A DNA stretch of 64,000 nucleotides from Linanthus parryae (GCA_023055425.1 JALGPY010000006.1:71580127-71644126); one strand, 5' to 3'. Positions 33,301 through 45,100 are shown, numbered from the stretch's first letter. Notes: generated from the sequence alone by a model not told the origin. A program made the numbers and translations.

Positions 33301-34698
33301 TTTCGTACCAAATTCAATCCCAACGGTACTGTTTCTCGTCATAAGGCACGTTTGGTTGCAAAGGGTTATCACCAAACCCCAGGCATTGACTTTGACGAGA
33401 CTTTTAGTCCCGTGGTCAAACATGCCACTGTCAGGTCAATCCTAGCCTTAGCTGCTACTTTTGATTGGACTTTACAGCAGTTAGACGTAAAAAATGCCTT
33501 CTTACATGGTTTCTTGCGTGAAACTGTTTACATGAAACAGCCCACTGGGTTTGTTAATCCTTTATTTCCTCACCATGTGTGTCTTTTAAACAAATCAATC
33601 TACGGTCTTAAACAGGCACCACGTGCCTGGTTTGAACGATTTACTACCTTTCTTTTATCTCTGGGGTTCACCACCTCTTATGCTGATCCTTCTCTTTTTA
33701 TTCGACACAACAGCAATAAACTTACAATTTTGCTTTTGTATGTTGACGATATTATTCTTACGGGTAATGACAACACTTACATTACCTCTTTAATATCACA
33801 ATTAAGCTCTGAGTTTGAAATGACAAATCTGGGTCCTTTGACCTATTTCTTAGGACTCCAGATTTCACGATCATCTCATGGCATTTTGATTCACCAAGAG
33901 AAGTATGTCAATGATCTTTTAGCTCGTTTTAATATGTCCACTTGCAAGCCATGCCCTACTCCTCTTGCAGGGGGTGTGAAATATCATATAAATCAAGGTG
34001 AATTGTTACCAGATGCTACTATTTTTCGACAGTTGTTGGGTGCTTTGCAATATCTGACATTTAGTCGTCCAGATATTGCATTTGCAGTCAACCATCTCTG
34101 CCAATTCATGCACCAACCCACACAGTTACATCTCAGTGGTGCAAAACGTGTCCTTCGCTATTTGCAAGGCACAAAATCACATGGGCTTTTTTATCAAAAG
34201 GGTTATCTCCCTTTGCAAATTTTTACGGATGCAGATTGGGCCGGTGACCCAACTGACAGACGAAGTACCACTGGGCTTGTTGTTTTTCTTGGCCCAAACC
34301 CAGTTCACTGGGCTGCTAAGAAGCAGCCCACTGTCTCAAGGTCCTCTACCGAAGCAGAGTACAGAGCCTTGGCAACAGGGGCTGCTGATCTCTCCTGGTT
34401 TAGACAACTTCTTCATGATTTGAAAATTCAATTGCCAGAACCTCCATTACTTTGGACAGATAATTTATCTGCCTTAGCCATGACAAAAAATCCACTCTTT
34501 CATGCTAGAACAAAGCATATAGAGCTGGATTATCATTATGTGAGAGAGCAAGCCCTTCTAAAACATGTTTCTATTTGCTATGTTTCAGGTACTAACCAGA
34601 TTGCGGATCTCTTCACAAAATCTCTAGCAGCAGCTCAATTTGAAGGATTCAAGTCTAAACTCATGATACAACAGCACCATGAGTTTAAGGGAGCGTGA
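30316..34698 (+). CDS. gag-pol: Copia Gag-Pol polyprotein, intact
   Basis: The ATG at 30316 (MALSTTSTASPPLYLL) is chosen because it lies just after the PBS; the frame upstream of it is inside the LTR. The 1460 codons encode, in order: a UBN2-type Gag; a Gly/Ser/Arg-rich linker (about 235-320); a zinc knuckle CQICGYNYHSAIDC near 325; aspartic protease LSDTGASNHM near 375; integrase zinc finger (HSRLGHP...CESCLAGK, about 510-550) and DDE core (HSDVWGP; FRSDGGGEY; QQNGIAERKHR); reverse transcriptase ([26 protein letters not shown]; catalytic YVDDIILTG near 1140); and RNase H (TDADWAGDPTDRRSTTG near 1304; STEAEYRALA; ELDYHYVREQ). The stop TGA is formed by the first three bases of the 3' LTR. No frameshift or premature stop is present. 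Length and motif order match active Arabidopsis RE1-like Copia elements. Confidence 0.96.
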   Translation: MALSTTSTASPPLYLLSNIHNLLPFKLDASNFVLWKHQITSIFRTHSLFGYLDGSIPCPPQHLQDVSDAPSPAVNPAFTAWLLQDQAVLTILNATLSQESLTLVIGSTTSREAWLILERRYASLTRSHVLTLKSDLASIKKRSDSIDLYMQKLKTIRDKLAVSSSFVSDEDMLLYTLNGLPPEYNSFRSSLRIHSSPLSFEDLHVLLKAEEQMHAAQSNSSGDFTPTAFYHSTGNRGGRNPNGNRGGGGRFGSRNHGGGRSDSRGGRFGSEPNHGYGNGSGSGSGFGNGSGSGYGSGFSGRGSGRSGSRGRFTGSGRGGSGPITCQICGYNYHSAIDCYHRMDYAYQGRHPPEQLSAMAAQSSAHPSPVSDLWLSDTGASNHMTADFGNLSLAEPYTGNDYVTVGNGSSLPIQNSGTAYFTTSNNSFALQNTLHVPKLSVNLLSVHKFCTDHDARFIFDKDSFCIQAKATGKILFQGPSKNGLYPMSSVSLSSSHQAYLGQRIQSQLWHSRLGHPSNSVLAKCLHTLPVSSSVEQNVGKICESCLAGKMSRLPYTNSTSVSTIPLHLLHSDVWGPASTISYNGYKYYVLFIDDFSKFTWLFPLKLKSEVSSVFDTFKTFIEKLLNHSIKIFRSDGGGEYIAYTFQKILNDNGILHQKCCPYTPQQNGIAERKHRHIIETAVTLLNNASLPKYFWYHAVAASTYLINRMPSSNTSHKSPYELLFHSKPDYSYLKVFGCACFPRLTDYNNSKLDPKTKKCVFLGYASGYKGYLCFDPTCKKFYISRDVVFDEFSFPYSTSHSADNSNVSHLPVSFSGSGPSPIHDLAHDLSGSIPDTPISEGTGNLHATGSVDASPPPCTAATDATQVTTVSSTDTTPASSHGGETSPVPGSGLVSSHPVMIPPSPPPPPPGHPMCTRSKSGISKKKLIFTACIPHSGFSATTTHTDLYDPTSYTQAVKTPHWQNAMTEEYNSLVQQQTWSLVPPPPKATIIGNKWVFRTKFNPNGTVSRHKARLVAKGYHQTPGIDFDETFSPVVKHATVRSILALAATFDWTLQQLDVKNAFLHGFLRETVYMKQPTGFVNPLFPHHVCLLNKSIYGLKQAPRAWFERFTTFLLSLGFTTSYADPSLFIRHNSNKLTILLLYVDDIILTGNDNTYITSLISQLSSEFEMTNLGPLTYFLGLQISRSSHGILIHQEKYVNDLLARFNMSTCKPCPTPLAGGVKYHINQGELLPDATIFRQLLGALQYLTFSRPDIAFAVNHLCQFMHQPTQLHLSGAKRVLRYLQGTKSHGLFYQKGYLPLQIFTDADWAGDPTDRRSTTGLVVFLGPNPVHWAAKKQPTVSRSSTEAEYRALATGAADLSWFRQLLHDLKIQLPEPPLLWTDNLSALAMTKNPLFHARTKHIELDYHYVREQALLKHVSICYVSGTNQIADLFTKSLAAAQFEGFKSKLMIQQHHEFKGA
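34683..34695 (+). other. Intact Copia polypurine tract inside the coding sequence
   Basis: GTTTAAGGGAGCG immediately precedes the 3' LTR. It also encodes the last residues of the polyprotein, so the primer site and the C-terminus overlap. Confidence 0.75.
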
Positions 34699-35015
34699 TA
34701 AAATGCAGATTAAATTCTTGTATGTTTGGGCTTATGTTTGGGCTTTATTCCTTCTCATTTTAAGCTTTGTGTAATTGGGCTAATGTAACAGCCCATAACT
34801 ATTAGTCTGAGCCCATTTATTCAATCAGCCCATCATAAACCCTAATCACTTCCAGCCGTTGGATTAGTCTAGTACATCCGACCGTTGACATGTCTTGTAT
34901 AAATTGTGAGCTACAGTAACGGACTGATTAATGAATTCATTCTCTTCTTTTGGTTCATTCACTGTGCCTCTCTCTCTTCTCTGTATTTTCTCTCTAGAAC
35001 CCTTTGGTTCTTTCA
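34696..35015 (+). repeat. Intact Copia 3' LTR (320 bp)
   Basis: Reads the same as 29980-30299 and is followed by TSD TTTTC. Confidence 0.95.
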
Positions 35016-35020
35016 TTTTC

Positions 35021-35744
35021 CATATCCAGGAGTCATGGTCCAGGACGAAGAATGCCCTTGGGAGGGGGACAAATGGGTGTGACCCAATGATACTTTGCAG
35101 CAAAAACATGGGAGGCGAGTGGCTTTTGGTCATGAAGAAGGCTCCAACAAGTGCAAGGTTGAATGAACCATGTAGAGTTCTTAAAGCCCAATCCCCTTTC
35201 CGATTTCGCCTTCCAATGAATAGAGTTGGGATAAATATATAAAGGTATATGGAAATAAATATTCCACGAAAGTGTGAGTGCTTTAATCATTATGGAAAGT
35301 GTGTTTGAAGATTGATCCCATGTAAGACGGATATGAGGAGAGAACATATTTAGCTAGAACATTTCGATCAACATGTAAAGTAATCAGGAATACCAATCTG
35401 CTAGCCTCCCATTAAGCTTAGATTCCACGGAAGAGCATGCGGCTTTTTACTCCTACGAACTACTTGACATGAAAACCCATCTTGACATGAAGTTGTTCAC
35501 ACCTATCTCTTGAAGATCGAATTCCTGAAATTTGATACAAGAACTTCTAATTGAATATCGTTTACAAAGTTCAAATATAATTTTAAACACAAAGCTTTAC
35601 TCGCACGTCTAATTAAACTAACACAACTCACATGACGTCTAATTAGAATTATTACTAGTAGTATAGCCCCACGACACACATTTGAAGAATTGTTATTTAC
35701 CGTTTATTATATGTTAAACAAATCAACCAATAAAAAAGTACAAG
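35021..35744. other. Gene-free interval
   Basis: No credible gene. It contains the right copy of the Copia-flanking direct repeat (35481-35580). The ORFs at 34931-35242 and 35033-35347 straddle LTR sequence or lack any recognisable domain. Confidence 0.4.
35481..35580 (+). repeat. Direct repeat flanking the intact Copia, right copy
   Basis: Counterpart of 29645-29750 in the same orientation. Confidence 0.7.
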
Positions 35745-35746
35745 TA

Positions 35747-36294
35747 CAGTAAAACCTCTATTATTTAATACTCAATAAATTAATAACATCGATAAAATTA
35801 AATAATTTATTGGAACTCAATCGATAAAATAATAAAATAATGACTTATTTGAAATCCCGGTGTACATATATTGATCCCAACGAAACTATAAATTAATAAT
35901 TACTAAAAGATTCGAAATCCTAAGATTGTCTAGTAAAAAACTAATCTATTGTCACTTTTTTTTTTTTTTTTTTTTTTGTTGAACTTCAAATCTATTTTTT
36001 GTTCATCCTAAAATATCCTCATTGCACTTAAAAGTTGGGGCATTGTCTTCTCTTAATGCAACAAAAAATTCTACATGCAGCCATATAATGTGTTTTGGAA
36101 CTTGTTTTTGTAATATATTTTTCATCTCTAACTAATATATGTTGTAACTAGTACACCATTGGACTTGGAAATTTCAATGTCAGACGTAAAGCCTCTTTAA
36201 ATTAATAAATTATTAATTTATCGATATAATAATATCTGGCTAAAGTAATAAAATATCTTGATTCCAACATTATTAATTTATAGAGGTTTTGTTG
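35747..36294. mobile_element. Emigrant-like MITE (pogo/Tc1-mariner related)
   Basis: Left end CAGTAAAACCTCTAT and right end ATAGAGGTTTTGTTG form imperfect terminal inverted repeats, flanked by TA on both sides (35745-35746 and 36295-36296). The left TIR matches the known Emigrant family terminus. It is 548 bp, AT-rich, without a transposase ORF, and contains a long poly-T run at about 35957-35978. Confidence 0.8.
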
Positions 36295-36477
36295 TACAAG
36301 CCAATGAAATCAAAATAGGAGCATGGGTGGAGGGATGTAAGAGCAAGGCGTGGCAGTTGCCCCCCCCCCCCCCCCCATTTGAAAATTTCTAATAGTACCC
36401 CTAATTTGATAGATTTTTAATGACCAACCCTTTAGGAATATAGAATTCCCCCTCCCCCACAAAATTCAGAACTACCC

Positions 36478-36565
36478 ATTAGCTCGAGTGGTTAGTAGCA
36501 TTGATTGGCAAAATATATAACCCATGTTCGAATCTCGTAAGTGTCGACATATTTTTTTGTTTCCG
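36478..36565 (+). repeat. tRNA-like SINE head or tRNA relic
   Basis: An A-box-like TAGCTCGAGTGGTTAG (36480) and a B-box GTTCGAATC (36526-36534) at near-tRNA spacing are followed by a T-rich tail. No acceptor stem pairs convincingly, so it is not annotated as a tRNA gene. Confidence 0.45.
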
Positions 36566-37300
36566 TTTTTCCAAATAATATTGATATACTTACACTGCAA
36601 CAACCCTCTTATCCGGCTCGGACAAGACCGGGAGGGCGATTCTAAAAGTAACGGAGAAATTCAAAAGCATAACATCCCAACTTATTTATTTATTACATAA
36701 TATTAAACATCACAAAGTCTTTAGATATTACACAAGTGTTTTCAAAACTACAACGTTATTCTTGCTAACAAAACTAGATTCTACTCATGGTGAAATCCAA
36801 CTAAGTGAGTCTCGTACCCAGCTACACCTTAGTCATCAGCTCCTAACCTACGGTGGGAAGGAAACAGGAACCGCAGTTTTCAATGTCAGCATGGAAATAC
36901 TGAGTAAGTGACACCCAAGCTCGTAAAAAAGAAGACGAAGCATAACTTTCTTTTCTCAATAAACATACAGAGGAAATAAATCATAAAAATGTAAACTTGC
37001 AGAGTAAATCAGGAACTCAAATATAAATTGTAAAACTGTAAGAAGTGAACCTGATGCATCCAGTAAGAACACTTATAAAATTCTCTTTCTTTTGATCTTC
37101 ATTTCTCAACTTTCAAACGGGGAGAATTAGTTTCAATCTCTTTATTCTTCTTTTTCTTAAATATCCAAATCTCATAGAAACTGTATTTTGAACTTTATTG
37201 ATACGGGGAAGAATCTACTATCCATCTCGCATACTCCACGACCTTAAGTGTCGGCACCCCTCTAAGACTTCTTGCGGCCAGAGAGGTGAGTACAGGGAGA

Positions 37301-37471
37301 AATAATAATAACCACGGGCCGAGTCAAGCTCGACGATACTAAAATAATAACTCTGGGGCGAGACAAGCTCGACAATACTGAAATAATAACCAGGGGCCGA
37401 GACAAGCTCGACAATACTAAAATAATAACCACGGGCCAAGTCAAGCTCGACAATAACAATAACCACGGGCC
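37301..37471. repeat. Tandem repeat of about 40 bp in the LARD 3' LTR
   Basis: Four-plus imperfect copies of a unit containing aataataaccacgggccgag and caagctcgacaatact. The same array in the 5' LTR (from 42009) is where the solo LTR inserted. Confidence 0.9.
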
Positions 37472-39690
37472 GCGTGACAGGAGTCAACACGACAATAATA
37501 GTAAGCTTCTCCCGTACAACTCTTTCCACTTTACGTTATTACGCATTATTAACTTCTCGTGAGACAATATCAAGTAAATCAACTTCTTTAAAATGTACCA
37601 CATCTCAAATAAAACATGTAAATAATAAACAAGGACATTTTGAGACTAATATTAAAATCAACTTCGACACGAAAGGAGCTAGGCACGCAAGGCTTGACAT
37701 GTTCACTTACTTCAATCGTTAGCAAATAGCAGGCAGGCTCCTACTGACGTTCGTAGCCTTCTTATGCAAATTTGTCGCCTACAATTATCAAGATCTAATT
37801 ACAAAAGTTTCACTACTAATTAAGGAATGCACTTATGTCGTATAAACGCTCGGCTAGGTCGCGTAACTAGGTTCAACTCTCACGATTCCCCCAAAAACTC
37901 AATAAGACCCGTCTTAAAGTCTTATAATTAAATTCCGATATATATAAAAAGTATTTTTTAAAATAACTTTGATATTAATTATTTAACCCACGCTTATAAA
38001 TATTCATCAAAATAAACATAATAGCATTTTCTGTATTTAATAAAAAGTTGTTTAGTTAAAGAAATAATCTTCAATTCTTTAATAAAAGCTTGACAAGTAA
38101 CTATCTTACTATTTATTTAAACAAAAGTGACATTTAGTATTAAAATAACAATTATATTATTCACAAATATTTCTATTTAACTTATTTTCAAGAAAATGAT
38201 TCATTACACCCAAAATGTATTTTTATCACTAAATATTTACTTATCCAAAATATAGCTTAGTAAAATCAATATATAGTATGGAATATATAAACCATAACAA
38301 CACCCTTGGGTTCCTTTAAATTCAAACAGCACCCCCTCCCCTTTTTGTTATGCTACACACAGTTTTATAAACTACACTTTTACCACTTTCTGTTACAAAC
38401 TTCAATTTCATCAATCTAACTCGGATTCAAGCTAGCAAAATTTTATTTTGACTATCCAAATCAACTAATCAGAAGGTTTAGGACATACCTAGGCCAAAAA
38501 TGGCCGGAAACAGTCAAGAAACGAGTCGGGTCGAAGTCTCCTGTCGGAGTCGCCGGAGGTGAGCTTTGTGGCCGGATTTAATGGCTTCCTTAGCCACGTC
38601 TGAGCCTTCTACTGCCTTAGTCGGGGTCTAAGGAGCTTACTGAAGAAGTTTGAAGTCGTGGGTGGCGCTCCCGGTGAAGACCCAAGAACTTCGCCGAAAA
38701 GTGTGGCGGTTCGGAGGTTGAGTTGTGCTCTGTTCGCCGGAGAATGTTGGTGCTAGCCCCGTTTCTGGACAGAGAGGGGTATGAGACAGAGATCAGAGAG
38801 ATGGAAACAAGAGTGAGGGAGAGATTGAGCAGTGGGTTTATCGTCGATGGCTACCGCGGCAATGGCGGGGTTGGTGGTTGCTGCAACTTCCGAAGTTGCT
38901 GCTGCTCGTTTCTGAGAACAGAGAAACAGAGAGGGGGAGACAGAAATCTGGGCAGAGAGTTGAGAGATATAGAGGTGGGTTTTGTTCTTTCTCGGGTGGT
39001 GGTCGCCGGTAGCAATGGTGGACGTGGTGGTGGTTGTGGCTGCTGCCACCACAGTCTTGTTGCTGCTGTTGTTTTCTTCAAAACAGAGGGTGAGAGAGAG
39101 AGAAAGAACCGACAGAGAGTGTGAGTGATGAAGGTGGTGGTTGTTTCTATACTTTGTCGAGAGAGAAGCTCGGTGGTGGTGGTGATGATGTTGACGGTGG
39201 TTAGGGTGGAGATGGTGGAGGTAGCTGCTGGCGTGCAGGGGAGGGGGAGCTGGGGGCGGTGGAGCTTGAGGCGGTGAATGTGCTTCGCCGTGAAGGCAAA
39301 GAAAACGTAGGCGATGTTGTTGAGAAATTTCCCGAAAAAAATGGCTTGTAGGAGAAGATGAACTCAAGAGGAATTGTAATATGTGGTTGGGCACACCAAT
39401 TACTTGGGTGATTGGGTGTGACAATTCTACGAACCCTCGCGGTGGTCGCGCACGCGCTAAAATTTAAAATTAACTAAAATTTACGAAACGTTACGTATTA
39501 ATTCTCGAATACTACCTTAATGTTTTTCCTAAAATTTTACACAAATCTAACTCGATAAATTACCTGAATATTAACGTGCAACTAAAGTTCTTTTTAGCCT
39601 TCTTAAATTAACTCACTATTGCTAATATATTGTTTTCTAACGTCTCACAAAAATTTCTTAGCTATAAAATTTGAAATAACTTACCCAACC

Positions 39691-39774
<84 letters not shown>
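39691..39774. repeat. TTA microsatellite, about 28 units (LARD 3' LTR)
   Basis: Uninterrupted (TTA)n. The corresponding tracts elsewhere are longer, at 48151-48263 and 52169-52300. Confidence 0.95.
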
Positions 39775-39776
<2 letters not shown>

Positions 39777-39845
39777 TCTCAATTAATTTCTTATTTAACT
39801 TCCAAAATTACTTCTTTACCCTTGCTAATTAGACGGGGTATTACA

Positions 39846-41304
39846 TCCCCCCCCCCCCTTAAACGGAGCTTCGTCCTTGAAGCTAAAATCACACAACTAA
39901 TCAAGATGCTCTATCAGACAATTATCTATCAGAATCAAGATCACACAGCAGTTAAGAAATTTCACATTGCAAATAATAGCAAATATCCATTTTTTTTCCT
40001 AACACACACAACATCAAATAAGGTCGTGGTCACGTCTATCCATTAAAATGGTCATAGTCTCATTTAGCTACTTAGGGTCACGTGTATTCCTTCTCTATTG
40101 ATCCCGGGGTTGCTAATCTTCGTACCGCTGATGATTCCCGTGATAGCTATGCGGAAGTGGCACCTGGTTGCTGCCTTTTTTTTTTCTGCTGATCATCTAA
40201 ATCTTACAAACTTTCGAAGTACTGCGCCTCCGATCTTTTGCATTGTTTTGAGTTCATGAACTCTTGAACTTCCTCGCTTTCACCTGGCCATGGTAAAAGC
40301 AGGATCTGAGAGCAACCTGAAGTGCTTCCCAGTTAAAGTTGGACCTTGCCAACAAGGTTCCTTATCAGTTCCTCCTTCAGAGGTTCACTTCACTTTCTCA
40401 AATAAAATATTGCGCAATTTGACACTTCGGTCTTCAGGACATTCTATTGTCCCTTAGGGTCTTGTCAATTCCCATGATCCAATGTACTAGCTCTACGAGA
40501 TCTTCTTTTCCCGTGAATCCTACTGGCCTCATGTCTGCCACTTTCTTGGCTGAATTATCTGAATAGTCTGAATGAAGAACAACACTGTTATTATCCTGAG
40601 TCATCCATTCTTGTGGACTCATCGTCGCGTAGCAACGCAATGGTTTACCAGTCGTATTCATAAGCTTTTACTTATCATATCATTTCTCATTTTACCATAG
40701 TCTAAAGGGTTTATATCTTCTTAATAATGCACATCTATCAATCCACCAAATATCACATAGTGTGTCACATCTAAAAATTCATATGAACCTCACAAATAAC
40801 TTATCAATCTCAAATAAAGCAATACATTATCCACAATCCAACTTCTATAATTCAAACTCAATTTCCTCCATTACTATCTATCCCACAATCAATCAAAAAT
40901 GAACACACAATTAATCCATATCAGAACACGCATCATATAATTATTTTCAACGATACACATAGCTCATCTTCTCAAACACAATTCTGATTCAACTTTCACA
41001 TCTTTATTTCTCCATTACAGGAGTGGTATTTCTTACTAATAACTTGTCTCTTCAAACAACACAATACTTCTTCCATAATTCGGAATCTAATCCATACTTC
41101 TCAATTTCTGTCACAGTGATAACATTCAACAATCAAACAATGAATTTCTATCAAGCAAAACAATACTAAAGGATGAGGATGGAGATAATCAGGACCTAGA
41201 CTACCCATAACCCCAACGGCTTTTCCAGTTTTAATTATCTTGCCCTATGTTCATTTTAAGTTACCCTACAGGTTTTAAACTGGAACAAACGCTCTGATAC
41301 CACC
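39846..41304 (-). other. LARD internal region without coding capacity
   Basis: It runs from the PPT (39846-39860, twelve C on the + strand) to the PBS (41291-41302, minus strand TGGTATCAGAGC, two bases from the LTR). The 76-codon frame at 40434-40661 has no recognisable domain. The size and lack of gag-pol support a LARD-type parasite. Confidence 0.8.
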
Positions 41305-42184
41305 TGCAACAACCTCCTTATCCAGCTCGGACAAGACCGGGAGGGCAATTCTAAAAGTAACGGCGGAAATCAAAAGCATAACATCCCAACTTATTTATTT
41401 ATTACATAATATTAAACATCGCAAAGTCTTTAGATATTACACGAGTGTTTTCAAAACTACAATGTTATGCTTGCTAACAAAACTAGATTCTACTCATGGT
41501 GAAATCCAACTAAGTGAGTCTCGTACCCAGCTACACCTTAGTCTTCAGCTCCTAACCTGCGGTGGGAAGGAAACAGGAACCGCAGTTTTCAAAGTCAGCA
41601 TGGAAATACTGAGTAAGTGACACCAAAGCTCGTAAAACAGAAGACGAAGCATAACTTTCTTTTCTCAATAAACATACAGAGGAAATAAATCATAAAAATG
41701 TAAACTTGCAGAGTAAATCAGGAACTCAAATATAAACTGTAAAACTGTAAGAAGTGAACCTGATGCATCTAGTAAGAACACTTATAAAATTCTCTTTATT
41801 TTGATCTTCCTTTATAAACTTTCAAACGGGGAGAATTAGTTCCAATCTCTTTCTTCTTCTCTTTCTTAAATATCCAAATCTCATAGAAACTGTATTTTTA
41901 ACTTTGTTGATACGGGGAAGCATCTACTATCCATCTCCCATACTCCAAGACCTTAAGTGTCGTCACCCCTCTAAGACTTCTTGCGGCCAGAGAGGTGAGT
42001 ACAGGGAGCAATAATAATAACCACGGGCCGAGTCAAGCTCGACGATACTAAAATAATAACCACGGGCCGAGACAAGCTCGACAATACTGAAATAATAACC
42101 ACGGGCCGAGACAAGCTCGACAATACTGAAATAATAACCACGGGCCAAGTCAAGCTCGAAAATAATAATAACCACGGGCCGAGT
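41305..42184 (-). repeat. LARD 5' LTR, first piece
   Basis: It starts TGCAACAACCTCC, closely matches 36596 onward, and breaks off inside the 40-bp tandem repeat at the solo-LTR insertion. Confidence 0.9.
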
Positions 42185-45100
42185 TGCAACACCCCACCGA
42201 ATCTCAAGGTTGGCCGGGCCCCACGTTCGGAAGAGATGTCTTCGCCCGAGGTGATGAGCCTCATTGGGAACGGACGTTTCACAGCTAGTACAACCATCGA
42301 TAACATAAAACTTCAAATTATAACTTTTACAATTTCCATATAAATACTAACAGTGATAATCTTTTGAAAATCAGGGAACACACTTTTAGGTGAGATAATA
42401 CACTATGTGATCTTCCAACTAGCAAGCTTTCCTGTCCAAAGTGTCGTGAACGTTCCCCCACCTCGATAGCCAACCTGCGGTTTTAAAATAGTAAAAGCTG
42501 ACGCAGTTTTTACAGAAAATGATCAGCAAACGGCTGAGTAAGCTAACACCCATAGCGCGTAAACAGATTATGAGACATATGACAGGAATAACCAATTCGC
42601 TGATAAATAATAAATAACAAATACTCGCGGGAAAAACGTTCACAGCTGATTTGGTGTGTCAAACTCCGTAACGATCTCAAATTTCGTGTTCCGTCCCGAA
42701 GATGTGGTCCATCTCGGGAAATCACCATTAATAGCAATTCACAATATTACTTTAATCTCAAAATATCTCATAACAATATAAATCGATTCCCGAAATCCAT
42801 TTTAGTAACTAGTTGATACGGGGCGTGACCATATCCAATCCACAACCTCTTTCTCATATGTGCAAAAGCACTACCACAACCATAACTCAATCACAGGAGG
42901 ATCGCATCATAGCGCCTCATAACCATAACTAATCAAAAGGAGGTCAGAGCCTCATAATCTCAGAATCTCATAACAGTAACCAAACACCATATGTCAGAAA
43001 TGTATCGTATCAGAGATATGGCACAAACTCACGCACAACGGCTTTCCATAATTACCAATTTTCTTTCAAGGTTTAGAATCGAGTAAGGAGTGTAGATGTT
43101 CAAATTATTTCAAATTATTTCACAATAGAGTTTAGATGTTCGTCTTTCGGATTCGTTATTTAGATTTGGATACTAATTTCATACGATACTTCTAAAGAAG
43201 AGTTTTTTCAAAACCAAGTAGACAAATAAAACATGTATAGTAATAGGGTCTCAACCAATTGCCGTTTATAATTTCAAAGAAATATTTTCACACCACCATA
43301 TGTCCCGAATAGGGATAATCTCATCATATTGTCCCAATTAGGGGGAAAATCTCATGTATAGAGTTTTTTTCCGTTTGTTCATGAAAAACCATGTTTATTA
43401 ATTAGTTGTTGCGGGGAACAAATCAATCCAATAATATAGAACCAACCTTCTCGCATGCATCCAAGACCTTAAGTGTCGGCACCCCCCTAAGACTCTTGCG
43501 ATCAGAGTGGTGAGTACAGGGAGCAGCCCGGGGCAAACCGCAACCGAGCAAAACATCATAATAAGTAGGGTGGCGGTGCCATCCCAATAATCATAACCAC
43601 AGTGTATATAAGGTTCCGCCGCACAACTGTTTCCACTTTACGTTATTACGTGTTATTAATTTCATGTGATAATTTCCAAATAATCATTTAGACAAGTATT
43701 TGAAATCTCAAATCGAGCACGTATATCACAAATCACATTTGAGACATAAAATCATAAAAATATTTAGACACGAATGGAGGACGGGCACATTAGGTAAGTC
43801 TTATTTACTCACCTCGAGTAGCAAGACAATTAGCACAACAAAGCCTCTACGGATAAACGAAGCCCTCGTCTACGAACTCGTCACCTACAATTTATAATTC
43901 CTAAATTAATTACAAATCCAAAGTGTGCAAGTATGCTATGCAAAATTTCTCTAAGTCTTATTTGAAATTACTCCCCATTATCCCCATTAATTATTAGCAT
44001 ATAATATTTATATAATAAACCGACGGCGTAGACAATTGTATTCTTCTCATAAAAATCACTATTTATAAAACTAAACTCTTAAAATTTATTAAGTAATAAA
44101 TCGCATATTAAATTTATACACTCTAATATTTTGAAAATAAAATAATAATCTATTTTAATACACATTTATTTGTAAGTGACTACAAAATTTAATTCGACTA
44201 ATTTAATTATTGATAATTATTTATTATAAAATATATGTACTATTAAAGAATTAAAATCATAGATAAGACTCACAAAAAGTTTATTCAAATAAAATAAGTG
44301 TTTAGTCACACATAATTTATAACTTTGTTTTGGAGAAATTTATTTCTAATATCTACAAATTATAATCAAGCTCCCTAAATTATTTTATTTTATCAATATT
44401 GAACAAATAACATATTTACTCAAAACACAATTTATAAGTACTTGCCATGTTTATTTAAACACAATAAATTTATACAATTAAAGAACTATATTTTATCTTG
44501 CTTATTTTTAAATAAAACAACAATATACCATATTAAATAATACATAGACATAATTTGGAATAGCAAAAACATCTTTTATATAATTAAAACAATAACTAGA
44601 AATATTCGAAATTAATTCTAATACAAAATTTCATTTTAAATTTTATGTTTTATTTGCAGTTTGTGTAAATACTAATTAGATCCCTAACTTTTCATTAATG
44701 ACATGTAATAACCTCCCACTTAACAAAAACAGTTTCAACATGCTACAATAGCCACCCCTAACTTCTCTGAAAATACAAGAACTACCCCCAACATGAACAA
44801 GCATAAATCCAACAACCCGATACGATATAGAGCTAATAAAATCATGTTTCGATGATCACAAATGAATCAGAGGGTGATTTAGGAGCTACTCAAGCAAAAA
44901 ATCGCGAGAAACGGTCAAGATTTAGGTCCGATTGGGTTCGTCGTCGATGGTGGCCGGCGGTGATGGTTGAATCCGACGATTAAGGCGTTGTTGGCTCCGA
45001 TTGTTGATACCAGTGAGTTCCCCGGACCTCTACGAGCGATTTGGGATTGATTTGAGGGAGTGGGTATCGCCAGAGGGTTCGGGCGAGCTTCTCGCCGGCG

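Larger units (their letters stand above)
29980..35015 (+). mobile_element. Intact Ty1/Copia (Ale/RE1-like) retrotransposon
   Basis: 5036 bp with 320-bp LTRs that read as identical, a perfect TSD TTTTC (29975-29979 and 35016-35020), a PBS directly after the 5' LTR, and a single open gag-pol frame. All catalytic motifs are present. This is the youngest-looking insertion in the window and the only one that could be autonomous. Confidence 0.96.
36596..39845 (-). repeat. LARD 3' LTR (3250 bp, uninterrupted)
   Basis: On the + strand it starts TGCAACAACCCTC and ends GGGGTATTACA. It contains a roughly 40-bp tandem repeat (37301-37471), a G-rich stretch (38700-39250) and a TTA microsatellite (39691-39774). 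Compared with the 5' LTR it lacks the TATA box. Confidence 0.9.

Noticed and set aside
36478..36565. tRNA gene
   Set aside because: A- and B-box-like motifs are present, but no cloverleaf with a convincing acceptor stem can be drawn; it is kept only as a SINE-like head.
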